A DNA stretch of 64,000 nucleotides, taken from contig NZ_QXGH01000022.1 in assembly GCF_003515065.1 (NCBI RefSeq), forward strand, positions 62,001-126,000. The letters run 5' to 3'. Within the stretch, counting starts at the first letter, position 1, and the number at the start of each line of letters is the position of its first letter. The position numbers were made by a program, and so were the translations under genes. This DNA comes from Nocardioides immobilis. GTDB lineage: Bacteria; Actinomycetota; Actinomycetes; Propionibacteriales; Nocardioidaceae. The notes under the pieces are model-generated. The model had not been told where the DNA came from and did no database searches. It was given only the letters and a program-made list of their open reading frames with translations. Below, piece after piece: positions 15,424 through 23,748 of this stretch.

Positions 15424-17621
15424 GGGACCGCCACCTCGATCGACTGCTGCCCACGTGCGCCAGCGGCACGATCAAGCCGCTCGACGCGAACGGGGATCCC
15501 GTTGAGCACCGTCGAACCGGACGCGTTCTCCACTTCCGTCGAGAGGGTGTTCGACGTCGCGCCGCCGGCGGCGTTCGCGCGTTGCCAGCCGCCCCTGTGG
15601 CCCCAGCCATGAGGCATCGCGATCGTCCCAGGTGTCATCTCGTCGGTGACGAGGGCCTTCGTCTCGACGGCGCCCCCGTCAGAAGTGACCCGGACGACGT
15701 CACCGTTGCGGACGCCGACGGTTTCCGCATCCACCGGGTGGATGCGAATGGCGTGTTCGCGGGTGGCGGGCATCAACCGGGCGCTGTTGTGCATCCACGA
15801 GTTGTGGGAGGTCATCTCGCGCATACCGACCATGCGTAGCGGATAGCCGGAGCCTCCTCCATCGCCGTCGGCCTGCTTCAGCCGCTCGAGCTCTCCCATG
15901 AACGTCGGATGCGCCAGCGGGATCTTCTTGTCAGGCGTCTTGATGAACTTCTTGAGCGGGGCGAGGGGCAGGTACTCGTGGAGGACGACGCCGTGCGGGG
16001 CGCGCTCGTTCAGCTTCTTCAGTGACCACCCGCCGCGTCGTAGGCCGAAGAGATCTCCGGCCTTGCCTGTGCGGATGAGCAGGTTCGCCATCCCCATCGG
16101 CGTCATCCCCAGCCCCACCCGGGCGAGAAGTCTTTGAATGGCGTACGGGTGGGCGCTCCCGAGCCCCATCGCCCTGGCGATGTCGTTGAGGATCACCGAC
16201 TCCTCTCGGCATTCCCCAGGCGGCTCGACGACCTTCTGCGTGGCACGGAGCGCCGGTCGAACGTAGCGGTTGGAGAACTGGAGCTGGGTGTCCTCACGCT
16301 CGTACATCGAGGTCGTGGGCAGGATGTAGTGAGCGTGGCGGTTCGTCTCGTTCACGTAGATGTCCAGCGCGACGAAGGTGTCGAGCTCCTCGAGCGCCTC
16401 AGCGAGCTTGTTGCCGGCGGGACCGGTGATGACGGGGTTCGATCCGATCATGACGATTCCTCGGATCTGGCCGTCGCCCGGCGTCTGGATCTCCTCGGGG
16501 AGGGCGCTGGAGGGAAGGAAGCCATAGGTGTCGGGCAGTCCGCGCACCCGGGTCCGCACCTTGTCGAAGGTGGCCAGCTTCATGGCCTCGGCGATCGGGC
16601 CCATCGCCACGGGCGACCACGCCCAGACCATTCCACCCTCGCGCTGCAGGTTGCCGGTGAGGATGTTGATGAAGTCCTGGAGGACGTTGTTGAGCGTCCC
16701 GAACCTCTGCGTGCATGTTCCTGTGCGGCCGTAGACGACGGCAGCGCGCGCGGTCGCGAGGTACTCGGCGACCTCCTCGACGCGCGCAGCCGGGATCCCG
16801 GTCAGGCTCTCCGTGGCTTCCGGCGGGAACGCCGCGAGCTCCTCCGCCCATTCCTCGAAGCCGGTCGTCCACTGCTCGACGAACTCTTGGGCGTAGAGGC
16901 GTCGCGCGACGATCACGTTGAGGACGGAGAGGAGGAACCACGCATCGGTGCCGGCGCGGATCGGAAGATGCTCGAAGAGCTCCGCCGTTGCCGTGCGGCG
17001 CGGGTCGACCACGAACACCCGACCGCCCCGTTCGACGATCTCCTCCATGTGCTGGCGCATGTGCGGGTCGTGGAGAAAGGAGCCCTTGGATACCAGGGGG
17101 TTGGCTCCGATGACGAGCAACGCCTGCGTACGCCGGATGTCCGGGATGGGCATGTGCGCGCAGTGGCCGTACAACAGCTTGAAGGCAGCGACGCGTGACG
17201 CGCCGTCCTCCGAGTTGACGCCGTAGAACCAGGGTGTTCCGATGGCCATCGTCATCGTCTTGCCCCACATGGCAGCGCCGAAGCTGAAGTACGGCGGGTT
17301 GCCTTCGTGAACTGCAATGGAGCGCGGGCCAGACTCCGACCGCAAGGACTTCAGGCGGGCGCCGATGTCCTCGATCGCTTCCGCCCATGAGACGGGCGCG
17401 AACTCACCTGGACCACCAATGCGCTTGAGCGGCGTCGTCACCCGGCTCGGGTCGTTCACGATCTGGGTCATCGAGAGGCCCTTCACGCAGCAGAAGCCCT
17501 TGGAGTGGGGATCGTCCTGGTCTGCTCGAAGACCCGTCAGCCGGCCGTCCTCGACGGTTGCGATCAGTCCGCACAGCGCCTCGCAGATGCGGCAGAACGT
17601 TGGGACTTCCTTCGTGGGCAC
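15420..17621 (-). CDS. Molybdopterin (bis-MGD) oxidoreductase
   Basis: 733-residue DMSO-reductase superfamily enzyme. The start is GTG 17621, chosen because a GGGGAG site lies six bases before; an upstream start lacks one. A 4Fe-4S set sits at C10, C13, C17 and C44/45 (CRICEALCG and KGFCCVKG). The central domain has ALLVIGANPLVSKGSF and GRVFVVDPRRTATAEL, and the C-terminal MGD-binding domain has IRIHPVDAETVGVRNGDVV. It resembles the uncharacterised mycobacterial oxidoreductase Rv0197. No clear Cys or Sec molybdenum ligand is recognised, so the substrate is unknown. Paired with the FprB-like gene inside the repeat-flanked segment; two palindromes lie upstream. Confidence 0.88.
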   Translation of the reverse strand: MPTKEVPTFCRICEALCGLIATVEDGRLTGLRADQDDPHSKGFCCVKGLSMTQIVNDPSRVTTPLKRIGGPGEFAPVSWAEAIEDIGARLKSLRSESGPRSIAVHEGNPPYFSFGAAMWGKTMTMAIGTPWFYGVNSEDGASRVAAFKLLYGHCAHMPIPDIRRTQALLVIGANPLVSKGSFLHDPHMRQHMEEIVERGGRVFVVDPRRTATAELFEHLPIRAGTDAWFLLSVLNVIVARRLYAQEFVEQWTTGFEEWAEELAAFPPEATESLTGIPAARVEEVAEYLATARAAVVYGRTGTCTQRFGTLNNVLQDFINILTGNLQREGGMVWAWSPVAMGPIAEAMKLATFDKVRTRVRGLPDTYGFLPSSALPEEIQTPGDGQIRGIVMIGSNPVITGPAGNKLAEALEELDTFVALDIYVNETNRHAHYILPTTSMYEREDTQLQFSNRYVRPALRATQKVVEPPGECREESVILNDIARAMGLGSAHPYAIQRLLARVGLGMTPMGMANLLIRTGKAGDLFGLRRGGWSLKKLNERAPHGVVLHEYLPLAPLKKFIKTPDKKIPLAHPTFMGELERLKQADGDGGGSGYPLRMVGMREMTSHNSWMHNSARLMPATREHAIRIHPVDAETVGVRNGDVVRVTSDGGAVETKALVTDEMTPGTIAMPHGWGHRGGWQRANAAGGATSNTLSTEVENASGSTVLNGIPVRVERLDRAAGARGQQSIEVAVP

Positions 17622-17692
17622 GGTGGCTCCCCTCTGGCGGACGCATGAGTACAAGGCCAGTCTGCCTCGGCCCAGGACCGAACGATCCCAAA

Positions 17693-17710
17693 TTTAATCC
17701 AGCATTGAAA
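17693..17710. promoter_or_regulatory. Palindromic operator, site 2a
   Basis: TTTAATCCAGCATTGAAA is an imperfect palindrome with TTTxAAT / ATTxAAA arms, 72 bases before the molybdopterin oxidoreductase start. It matches the motif seen at the other catabolic promoters. Confidence 0.5.
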
Positions 17711-17725
17711 TCTGGTCAAGAGTTA

Positions 17726-17745
17726 TTTGAATCGTGATTCGATTT
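17726..17745. promoter_or_regulatory. Palindromic operator, site 2b
   Basis: TTTGAATCGTGATTCGATTT contains the perfect inverted repeat GAATCGTGATTC. It lies 15 bases from site 2a in the gap between the molybdopterin oxidoreductase and the TetR remnant, giving this promoter two candidate sites. The rest of 17622-17826 holds no gene. Confidence 0.5.
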
Positions 17746-17826
17746 TGCTCCCGGTGGCTCGCGCCGCCTGACGCGCCGCCGCCTGACCTCGGGTCCTAGG
17801 ATCCGTTGACGAAGTCCGGCTACCGC

Positions 17827-18090
17827 GCAGCGGAGGGCGCGATCCGGGTCTGGTCGCGGGTCGACCCCAAGGTCGGCGAGGTGCAGCGCGCGGTCGATGA
17901 GCAGCGCTTCCACGTCGTCGCGGAGTCGATGCGGGACCTCGTCGGCCCCAAAGCCGCGCACCAGTTCGCGCGGCTCGGCTACAGCGTCCTGGTCGGGTTC
18001 GAGCTCCTCGCCGCTGACGGCGGGACGGACGAGCTGGCGTGGTCGCTGGACCAGGTGCTGCAGGCAGCACTCCGGTTCGCCGGCCGCTAG
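17827..18090 (+). pseudogene. Headless TetR remnant
   Basis: About 86 codons homologous to the C-terminal half of the TetR at 12458 (AEGAIRVWSRVDPKVGEVQR, then the LLAADGGTDELAWSLDQVL region). The DNA-binding domain is absent, and upstream sequence is unrelated. It ends in a TAG that overlaps the stop of the convergent aldehyde dehydrogenase. It cannot bind DNA as a TetR and is most simply the copy left when the 13.1-17.8 kb segment became placed between the two halves of an older TetR/ALDH pair. Confidence 0.8.
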
Positions 18091-18117
18091 AACAGCTTGC
18101 GCATCAGCGCCTTGGCC
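17830..18117 (+). repeat. Direct repeat copy B (TetR 3' end plus ALDH 3' end)
   Basis: Partner of 12761-13057, same orientation. Copy B keeps only the TetR C-terminus but is attached to a complete aldehyde dehydrogenase gene. The match ends within the last codons of that gene (identical 18087-18117), after which the copies diverge. Confidence 0.85.
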
Positions 18118-19481
18118 CTGTCGCTGTACGGCGGGTAGACGATCTTGAGGTCCGGCCTGATCGTCTTGACCAGGACCGCCTTGCGGTGGCTGAGGGCCTG
18201 GAAGCCCCACTCGCCGTGGTAGGCACCCATTCCGCTCGCGCCGACTCCGCCGAACGGGAGCGTGGGGACCAGGCAGTGCAGCGCGACGTGGTTGACGACG
18301 GCGCCGCCGGCGGGGATGGCGTCGACCAGCCGGTCCGTGACCGCCCGGGTGCTGCTGAACACGTACATCGCCAGCGGCTTCGGCCGTCCGTTGACGAACG
18401 CGATCGCGTTGTCGATCGAGTCGTAGCTCACGACGGGGAGGATCGGGCCGAAGATCTCCTCGGTCATCGCCGGCTCGTCCGGATCCGGGTCCACGAGGAT
18501 CGTCGGCTGCATGCGGAGTGCGTCGGCGTCGCTGACGCCCCCAAGGACGACGTCGGCTTTGGTCGCGGCGAGGTAGCCGGAGAGCCGGGCGAACTGGCGG
18601 TCATTGACGATCCGCAGGCCCTCGGGGCGGTCGGCGACGATGTCGGTGATGGCGGTCTTGAGGTGTACGACCAGCTCATCCCGCACCGACTCGTGGACGA
18701 GCACGTAGTCCGGGGCGATGCAGGTCTGGCCCGAGTTCATGGTCTTGACCCAGGCGATCCGTCGAGCAGCGACCGCGAGATCGGCATCCTCGGTCACGAT
18801 GACCGGGCTCTTCCCACCCAGCTCGAGCGTGACCGGGGTGAGGGTCGCAGCGGCACCGGTCATGATCTTCCGACCGATCTCCGTGCCGCCGGTGAAGAAG
18901 GCATGGTCGAAGCCGAGCGACAACAGGTCCTGGGTGACGATTCCGTCGCCCTCGACGACCCTGACCGCGTCCGGGTCGAGGTAGTGCGGGAGCGCGTCCG
19001 CGAGCAGGCGGGAGGTCGCCGGCGCCAGCTCCGACGGCTTGAGCACGACGCAGTTCCCCGCGGCAACGGCCGCGACCAGAGGGCTCAGGCTGAGGTAGAT
19101 CGGGTAGTTCCACGGCCCGATCACCAGCACCACGCCGAGCGGTTCGTACTGGACCCGCGCAGATCCCGGGAGCTGGGTCAGCGGCACACGCTGGCGCTGC
19201 GGCCGCATCCATCGCTTCAGGTGCCTCTTCGCGAAGTTGACCTCACCCATGGTCGACGCGATGTCGCCGAACCACGCGTCGAACGGCGGGCGCCCGAGGT
19301 CGGCGCCGAGTGCCGACGCGATGTCGTCCTCACGCTCCTCGCAGAACCGGGCGATGCCGTCGAGCTGGCGGATCCGCCACTCGTAGCTGCGGGTCCTGCC
19401 CGCCGCGTGGTGGTGCCGGAGCGTCGCCACCAGGTCGGCCAGGTCGGCTGACGCCGGCGCGCGGGTTGTGTTCGCGGTCAT
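18087..19481 (-). CDS. Aldehyde dehydrogenase
   Basis: 464 residues, NAD(P)-dependent class 3-like aldehyde dehydrogenase. The cofactor motif is VLVIGPWNYPIYLSLSPL (near 119-136) and the glycine motif FFTGGTEIGRKI. The general base is E220 in TLELGGKSP and the nucleophile C254 in NSGQTCIAPDYV. The start ATG 19481 has GAGGAG upstream. Last gene of the SCP2-ligase-P450-SDR operon, 24 bases after the SDR. It likely oxidises an aldehyde made by the P450 or SDR to the acid. Length is normal for the shorter ALDH3 group (about 450-480). The 3' end is duplicated at 13027-13057. Confidence 0.93.
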   Translation of the reverse strand: MTANTTRAPASADLADLVATLRHHHAAGRTRSYEWRIRQLDGIARFCEEREDDIASALGADLGRPPFDAWFGDIASTMGEVNFAKRHLKRWMRPQRQRVPLTQLPGSARVQYEPLGVVLVIGPWNYPIYLSLSPLVAAVAAGNCVVLKPSELAPATSRLLADALPHYLDPDAVRVVEGDGIVTQDLLSLGFDHAFFTGGTEIGRKIMTGAAATLTPVTLELGGKSPVIVTEDADLAVAARRIAWVKTMNSGQTCIAPDYVLVHESVRDELVVHLKTAITDIVADRPEGLRIVNDRQFARLSGYLAATKADVVLGGVSDADALRMQPTILVDPDPDEPAMTEEIFGPILPVVSYDSIDNAIAFVNGRPKPLAMYVFSSTRAVTDRLVDAIPAGGAVVNHVALHCLVPTLPFGGVGASGMGAYHGEWGFQALSHRKAVLVKTIRPDLKIVYPPYSDRAKALMRKLF

Positions 19482-19505
19482 CGTGTCTCCTCGTCGATCC
19501 GCTGG

Positions 19506-20297
19506 TCAGATCTCGGGCGCGGGGACCAGGCCGGTGAAGACCGAGCCGGAGACGCCGCCATCGACGATCATCGGGTGGCCGTTGATCCACCGCGCCTCGT
19601 CGGACGCCAGGAAGAGGATCGCCTCGGCGATGTCATCGGGCGTGGCGTGGCGACCGAGGAGCTCCTTCAGCCCATTGAGGGTGTCCTTGCCCATCGACTC
19701 CTCGAAGTCGGCCAGGATAGGCGTCTCGACGGGCCCGGGAAGTACGGCGTTGATGCGCAGTCCCATCTCGCTCAGGGCCAGACCCATCGTCATCGTATAG
19801 ACGGTGGAGCACTCCTTGGAGAAGTTGTAGGAGTTGCCCTCCTGCGGGTTCGCCTCCCACCAGTCGACGGCTTCCTCATAGGTGTCGGTGGCGAGCAGCT
19901 CCATGATCGTCCCGAGGCGCTTCTCCCACTGGAAGCCGGCCGTCGAGGACACGATCACGACATTGCCGCCCTCCTTGAGCTGGCCGAGCAGACTCTCGGT
20001 CAGGTACCGGACGGCGAAGGTGTTGACCTTCATCACGACATCGGCGGGCAGAGTTCCCGGAACACCGGCGACGTTGAGGAGCGCGTCGTACTCCCCGTCG
20101 AGCTCGACCAGCGCCTTGTCGATGCTCGCGACATCGGCGAGATCCACCGGGATGTGGCGCGTCACGGGGGCCGTCGGCTCGTTGCGGTCCAGGCTGTGCA
20201 CCTCCGCGCCGGCCGCCAGCAACTTGCGGGCGACGGTGTCGCCGATGCCGGACGCGGCGCCCGTCACGACATACCTGCGCCCTGCGAAGTCAGTCAT
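19506..20297 (-). CDS. Short-chain dehydrogenase (coniferyl-alcohol / 3alpha-HSD-like)
   Basis: 263-residue SDR. Cofactor motif VVTGAASGIGDTVARKLL at about 10-27, catalytic serine in VSSTAGFQW, then YNFSKE with Y and K spaced YxxxK. A long insert between the serine and tyrosine segments (MELLATDTYEEAVDWWEANP) is typical of the coniferyl-alcohol dehydrogenase and 3-alpha-hydroxysteroid dehydrogenase group. It would oxidise a hydroxyl on the imported substrate. Start ATG 20297 has GAGAGG eight bases upstream. It sits between P450 and ALDH in one operon. Family firm, substrate unknown. Confidence 0.88.
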   Translation of the reverse strand: MTDFAGRRYVVTGAASGIGDTVARKLLAAGAEVHSLDRNEPTAPVTRHIPVDLADVASIDKALVELDGEYDALLNVAGVPGTLPADVVMKVNTFAVRYLTESLLGQLKEGGNVVIVSSTAGFQWEKRLGTIMELLATDTYEEAVDWWEANPQEGNSYNFSKECSTVYTMTMGLALSEMGLRINAVLPGPVETPILADFEESMGKDTLNGLKELLGRHATPDDIAEAILFLASDEARWINGHPMIVDGGVSGSVFTGLVPAPEI

Positions 20298-20330
20298 CGA
20301 GTATCCTCTCGTTCCAGGGGTTCAGGTGGG

Positions 20331-21590
20331 TCAGCCGACGTCGCACGGCATCGCCTTCACGGCCCGCACGAAGTTGCCGGTGAGGTACTCCGGCTCGCCG
20401 AGCTCGAGCCCGGGAGCGCGGGTGAGCAGCTGGTGGAAGAGCTCGCGGAGCTGCATCTTCGCCACGAAGTTGCCCATGCAGTAGTGCACGCCGCCGCCAC
20501 CGAAGCCGACGTGGGGGTTGGGGTCGCGGGTGATGTCGAAGACGTCGGGGCGGTCGAAGACCCGCTCGTCCCGGTTGCCCGAGGAATAGACCATCGCGAC
20601 CCACTCGTCCTTGCGGATGAGATGACCGCCGAGCTCGGTGTCCTGGGTGGCCGTACGCCGGAACGTCATCACGGGCGACGCCCATCGGACGAACTCCTCG
20701 ATCGCGAGACCGATCCGCCCGTCGAAGTCCTCGAGCAGGAGCGCCTTCTGGTCGGGAAACTGCTGGAGAGCCATCGCCGCGATGCTGATCGAGTTGCGGG
20801 TGGTGTCGTTGCCGGCGACCGAGAGCAGCACGAAGAAGGAGGCGATCTCGTCGTCGGTGAGCCGCTCGCCGTCGACCTCGGCGTTGACCAGATTGGTCAT
20901 CAGATCGGCCTTCGGGTTGGCGCGACGCTCCTCTGCGAGCTCCATGCCCATCATCAGCAGACCGACGAGTGATTCGTTGAGGATCTCGCCCGGCTCCCGC
21001 CCGGCGGCGACGTCCTCGTCGTTCCACGACACCATGCCGTCGGCGTAGTGCGCAGCCAGCTCGCGCTTCTCCGGGTCCTCCAGACCGACCATCTCGTAGA
21101 TCGTCCACATGGGGAGCTTCTTGGACACCAGGGAGACGAAGTCGCCCTCGCTGGCCTCGAGGAGCTCGTCGACGATCCGGCGTGCCTGGTCCTTGATCTG
21201 CTCGTGGATCTTCTTGACCTGCTTCGGCGTGAACGCCGACGACACGAGCTTGCGCAGCTTCGGGTGGCGCGGAGCGTCCATCCCGAGGAACGACCCGGCC
21301 GCCTCGAGGATGTCCGAGGGGACCTCTTCGAACTGGAAGCCGTCGCCCGAGCAGAACAGCTGCGGGTTCTTGCTGATGTACTGGATGAGCTCATGGCTCG
21401 TGGCGACCCAGACGCCCTCGTTGTCCGGCGGCATCAGGCCCCCCTCGAGCGGACGGTGCCAGCTGAGCGGACGCTCACGCCGCAGCACCTTGAACGTCTC
21501 CTCACGTTCCTCGGCCGTCTTCGCCCAGAACCCCAGGTCGGAGACGCTGAGCGGGTCGAAGGTCCGCGGCGGCACGATCAGGCTCGTCAT
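20331..21590 (-). CDS. Cytochrome P450
   Basis: 419-residue soluble P450. I-helix oxygen-binding motif LSVAGNDTTRNSIS; the ExxR motif is within IEEFVRWASP; the heme loop FGGGGVHYCMGNFVA has the thiolate cysteine at C371. The sequence resembles the actinobacterial CYP125/CYP142/CYP124 type that attack sterol side chains or methyl-branched lipids, but I cannot place it in a CYP family. The start overlaps the ligase stop by four bases. The ferredoxin (33212) and reductase (31947) in this window are plausible electron donors. Confidence 0.93.
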   Translation of the reverse strand: MTSLIVPPRTFDPLSVSDLGFWAKTAEEREETFKVLRRERPLSWHRPLEGGLMPPDNEGVWVATSHELIQYISKNPQLFCSGDGFQFEEVPSDILEAAGSFLGMDAPRHPKLRKLVSSAFTPKQVKKIHEQIKDQARRIVDELLEASEGDFVSLVSKKLPMWTIYEMVGLEDPEKRELAAHYADGMVSWNDEDVAAGREPGEILNESLVGLLMMGMELAEERRANPKADLMTNLVNAEVDGERLTDDEIASFFVLLSVAGNDTTRNSISIAAMALQQFPDQKALLLEDFDGRIGLAIEEFVRWASPVMTFRRTATQDTELGGHLIRKDEWVAMVYSSGNRDERVFDRPDVFDITRDPNPHVGFGGGGVHYCMGNFVAKMQLRELFHQLLTRAPGLELGEPEYLTGNFVRAVKAMPCDVG

Positions 21591-23128
21591 GAGCCGGCTC
21601 CTGCCGGTGCATAGAACTTCTCCAGCTCGCGCTTCACCAACTTGCCGGTCGGCGTCCGCGGGATCGTGTCGACGAAGTCGACCGACCGGGGCGCCTTGAA
21701 GTGCGCGATCCGCTCGCGGACGTAGGCGATGAGCTCGCGCTCGAGCTCGGGGCCGGGCTCGACGCCGCCCTTGAGCTGGACGACGGCCTTGACTTGCTGG
21801 CCCATCTCCTCGTCCGGCACGCCGATCACGGCGACGTCGTAGATCTGCGGGTGCAGGGTCAGGACGTTCTCGACCTCCTGCGGGTAGATGTTCACTCCGC
21901 CCGAGATGATGACGAACGCCTTGCGGTCGGTCAGGAACAGGTAGCCGTCCTCGTCCAGGTAGCCGAGGTCCCCGACCGTCGTCCAGGTCGGGTGCTGCGG
22001 ATGCGTTGCCTCAGCCGTCTTGTCCGGGTCGTTGTGGTAGTCGAACGGGCGGGCGTCGCGCTCGAAGTAGACCGAGCCGACCTCCCCCGCGGCGAGCTCT
22101 TTGCCCTCGTCGTCACAGATGTGGGCGATGCCGATCATGGCCTTGCCGACGGTGCCGCGTTTGCCGAGCCACTCGGGCGTCGAGACGAAGGTGATCCCGT
22201 GCTGCTCGGTCGAGCCGTAGTACTCGAACACGATCGGCCCCCACCAGTCGATCATCGCCTGCTTGACCTCGGGCGGACACGGCGCCGCGGCGTGGACCGC
22301 GAGCCGCAGCGAGGACGTGTCGTACGACGTACGTACGTCCTCGGGGAGCTGGAGCATCCTGACGAACATCGTCGGGACGAACTGGGCGACGGTGATCTTG
22401 TGGTCCTGGATCGCTGCGAGGGCGCCCTCGGCGTCGAACTTCTCCATCATCACGACGGTGCCCCCGAGGGACTGGACCGCACCGCTCCACTTGAGCGGCG
22501 CGGCGTGGTAGACCGGCGCGGGCTGCAGGTAGACGTCGTCGGGGCCGACCTTGAAGACGCCGCCGAGCAGGCCCGTGATCGGGTCCCCCGGCTCGTCGAC
22601 CTGGATCGGCAGCATGGCCTGCCGCACGCCCTTCGGCCGACCGGTCGTCCCCGAGCTGTACATCATGTCCGAGCCGCGCGGCTGGTCGGTCAGGCGCGGA
22701 GCACCGCTCGTGAGCAGCTTGCCGTAGTCGTCGTAGCCGTCGACCGCGCCACCGAAGGCAAAGGCGTGCACCACGTCGACCGACTGACGCACCGTTGCCA
22801 CGAGCTCGCCCAGGGCGGCGCTCGCGATCAGCACCCGCGCCCCGCTGTCGTTGACGATGTAGGCGACCTCTTCGGCCGAGAGGTTGCGGTTCACCGGTGT
22901 GATGTAGAGGCCGGAGCGCAGCAGCGCCCAGTAGACCTCGTAGCACTCGGGCGCGTTGTCGGCGAGCAGGGCGACGACGTCACCCTTCCGCAGGCCGAGG
23001 TCGTGCAGCGCCGCGGCGATCTCGGCCGACCGCTCGTCGAGCTGACCGTAGGTGAGGGTCCGGCCCGAGCCAGCCATGATGACAGCCGGCTTGTCAGGGG
23101 TGGACTGGGCGATCACTCCAGGGAACAT
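21587..23128 (-). CDS. Acyl-CoA synthetase (FadD type)
   Basis: 513-residue AMP-forming ligase. P-loop MMYSSGTTGRPKGVRQ, adenine motif EYYGSTEQHG, hinge/ribose motif GDLGYLDEDGYLFLTDR with ISGGVNIYPQEVE, and the catalytic lysine segment IPRTPTGKLVKREL. It activates a carboxylic acid to its CoA thioester. Placed between an SCP2-like protein and a P450, it probably handles a bulky sterol-like or aromatic acid. Start ATG 23128 has a weak AGAAGAG site. All motifs are intact. Confidence 0.93.
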   Translation of the reverse strand: MFPGVIAQSTPDKPAVIMAGSGRTLTYGQLDERSAEIAAALHDLGLRKGDVVALLADNAPECYEVYWALLRSGLYITPVNRNLSAEEVAYIVNDSGARVLIASAALGELVATVRQSVDVVHAFAFGGAVDGYDDYGKLLTSGAPRLTDQPRGSDMMYSSGTTGRPKGVRQAMLPIQVDEPGDPITGLLGGVFKVGPDDVYLQPAPVYHAAPLKWSGAVQSLGGTVVMMEKFDAEGALAAIQDHKITVAQFVPTMFVRMLQLPEDVRTSYDTSSLRLAVHAAAPCPPEVKQAMIDWWGPIVFEYYGSTEQHGITFVSTPEWLGKRGTVGKAMIGIAHICDDEGKELAAGEVGSVYFERDARPFDYHNDPDKTAEATHPQHPTWTTVGDLGYLDEDGYLFLTDRKAFVIISGGVNIYPQEVENVLTLHPQIYDVAVIGVPDEEMGQQVKAVVQLKGGVEPGPELERELIAYVRERIAHFKAPRSVDFVDTIPRTPTGKLVKRELEKFYAPAGAGS

Positions 23129-23170
23129 GTCTTCTCTTCTCGGGTGTAGTGCAGGTCTGGGCGAGCGACG

Positions 23171-23572
23171 TCAGACGATCAGCTCGTCGCGCCCGTTGGC
23201 GCGGAGCATGTCGACGTACTTGGGGTAGAGCTTCTTGCCAAGGGGGGCGAGCTTGAGCAGGCTCGCGACGTTGCCCTGGACCTTGATCTTGCTCTTCGCC
23301 ATTGCGAGCGGAAGGTTCACCTTCCCCTGCCAGTAGGCGTTGCCGGTGTCGGCGGTCATGCTCATCACCGCGGACGCCTCAGTGGACTCGTCGCCTTCGT
23401 AGACGGTGCCCGAGGTCGCGTCGATGATCAGGGTCGAGTCCGGCTCGGTGTAGACCGTCTTGAGCACGATGCCGGTCGCCTTGAGCTTGGGGCCGACCTC
23501 CGGGTCCGCGAACGCCGTCTCGAAGATGCCTCCGAGGTACTGACGCACCTCTGCCGAATCTGAGAACCCCAT
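23171..23572 (-). CDS. SCP2 sterol-binding domain protein
   Basis: 133-residue stand-alone sterol carrier protein 2-like domain. The pattern is typical: a first helix FSDSAEVRQYLGGIFETAF, strands with STLIIDATSGTVYEGD, the NAYWQGKVNLPLAMAKSKIKV stretch, and the C-terminal LAPLGKKLYPKYV. SCP2 domains bind lipids or lipid-CoAs and shuttle them to enzymes. First gene of the P450 operon; strong ribosome site GGAGGAG and operator 20 bases upstream. It supports a sterol-like or long hydrophobic substrate. Confidence 0.88.
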   Translation of the reverse strand: MGFSDSAEVRQYLGGIFETAFADPEVGPKLKATGIVLKTVYTEPDSTLIIDATSGTVYEGDESTEASAVMSMTADTGNAYWQGKVNLPLAMAKSKIKVQGNVASLLKLAPLGKKLYPKYVDMLRANGRDELIV

Positions 23573-23591
23573 CGCTCCTCCTTCTGCTGAA

Positions 23592-23607
23592 TTGAATCAA
23601 GATTAGA
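23592..23607. promoter_or_regulatory. Palindromic operator, site 3a
   Basis: TTGAATCAAGATTAGA has AATC / GATT arms and lies 20 bases before the SCP2 start, suited to repression of the P450 operon. Confidence 0.5.
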
Positions 23608-23667
23608 TTCTATCCTCGTCGGAGCCGCGGGACTTGTCAACAGACGAGACGGCACCTCGACATTTAT

Positions 23668-23683
23668 CCGAATGTAGATTAAA
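23668..23683. promoter_or_regulatory. Palindromic operator, site 3b
   Basis: CCGAATGTAGATTAAA; its reverse complement TTTAATCTACATTCGG nearly equals site 9 (TTTTAATCTACATTAAA at 47605). It serves the divergent flavoprotein gene 66 bases downstream. Confidence 0.5.
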
Positions 23684-23748
23684 AATACTGGAAGGTCCAC
23701 CCCGAACTGGGACGGCCCGTCCGACGTACGACCCCGAAGGGATCCGAC

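Noticed and set aside
13058..17826. The repeat-flanked segment as a transposon or insertion sequence
   Set aside because: No transposase, integrase or terminal inverted repeats; the flanks are gene fragments, pointing to homologous recombination.
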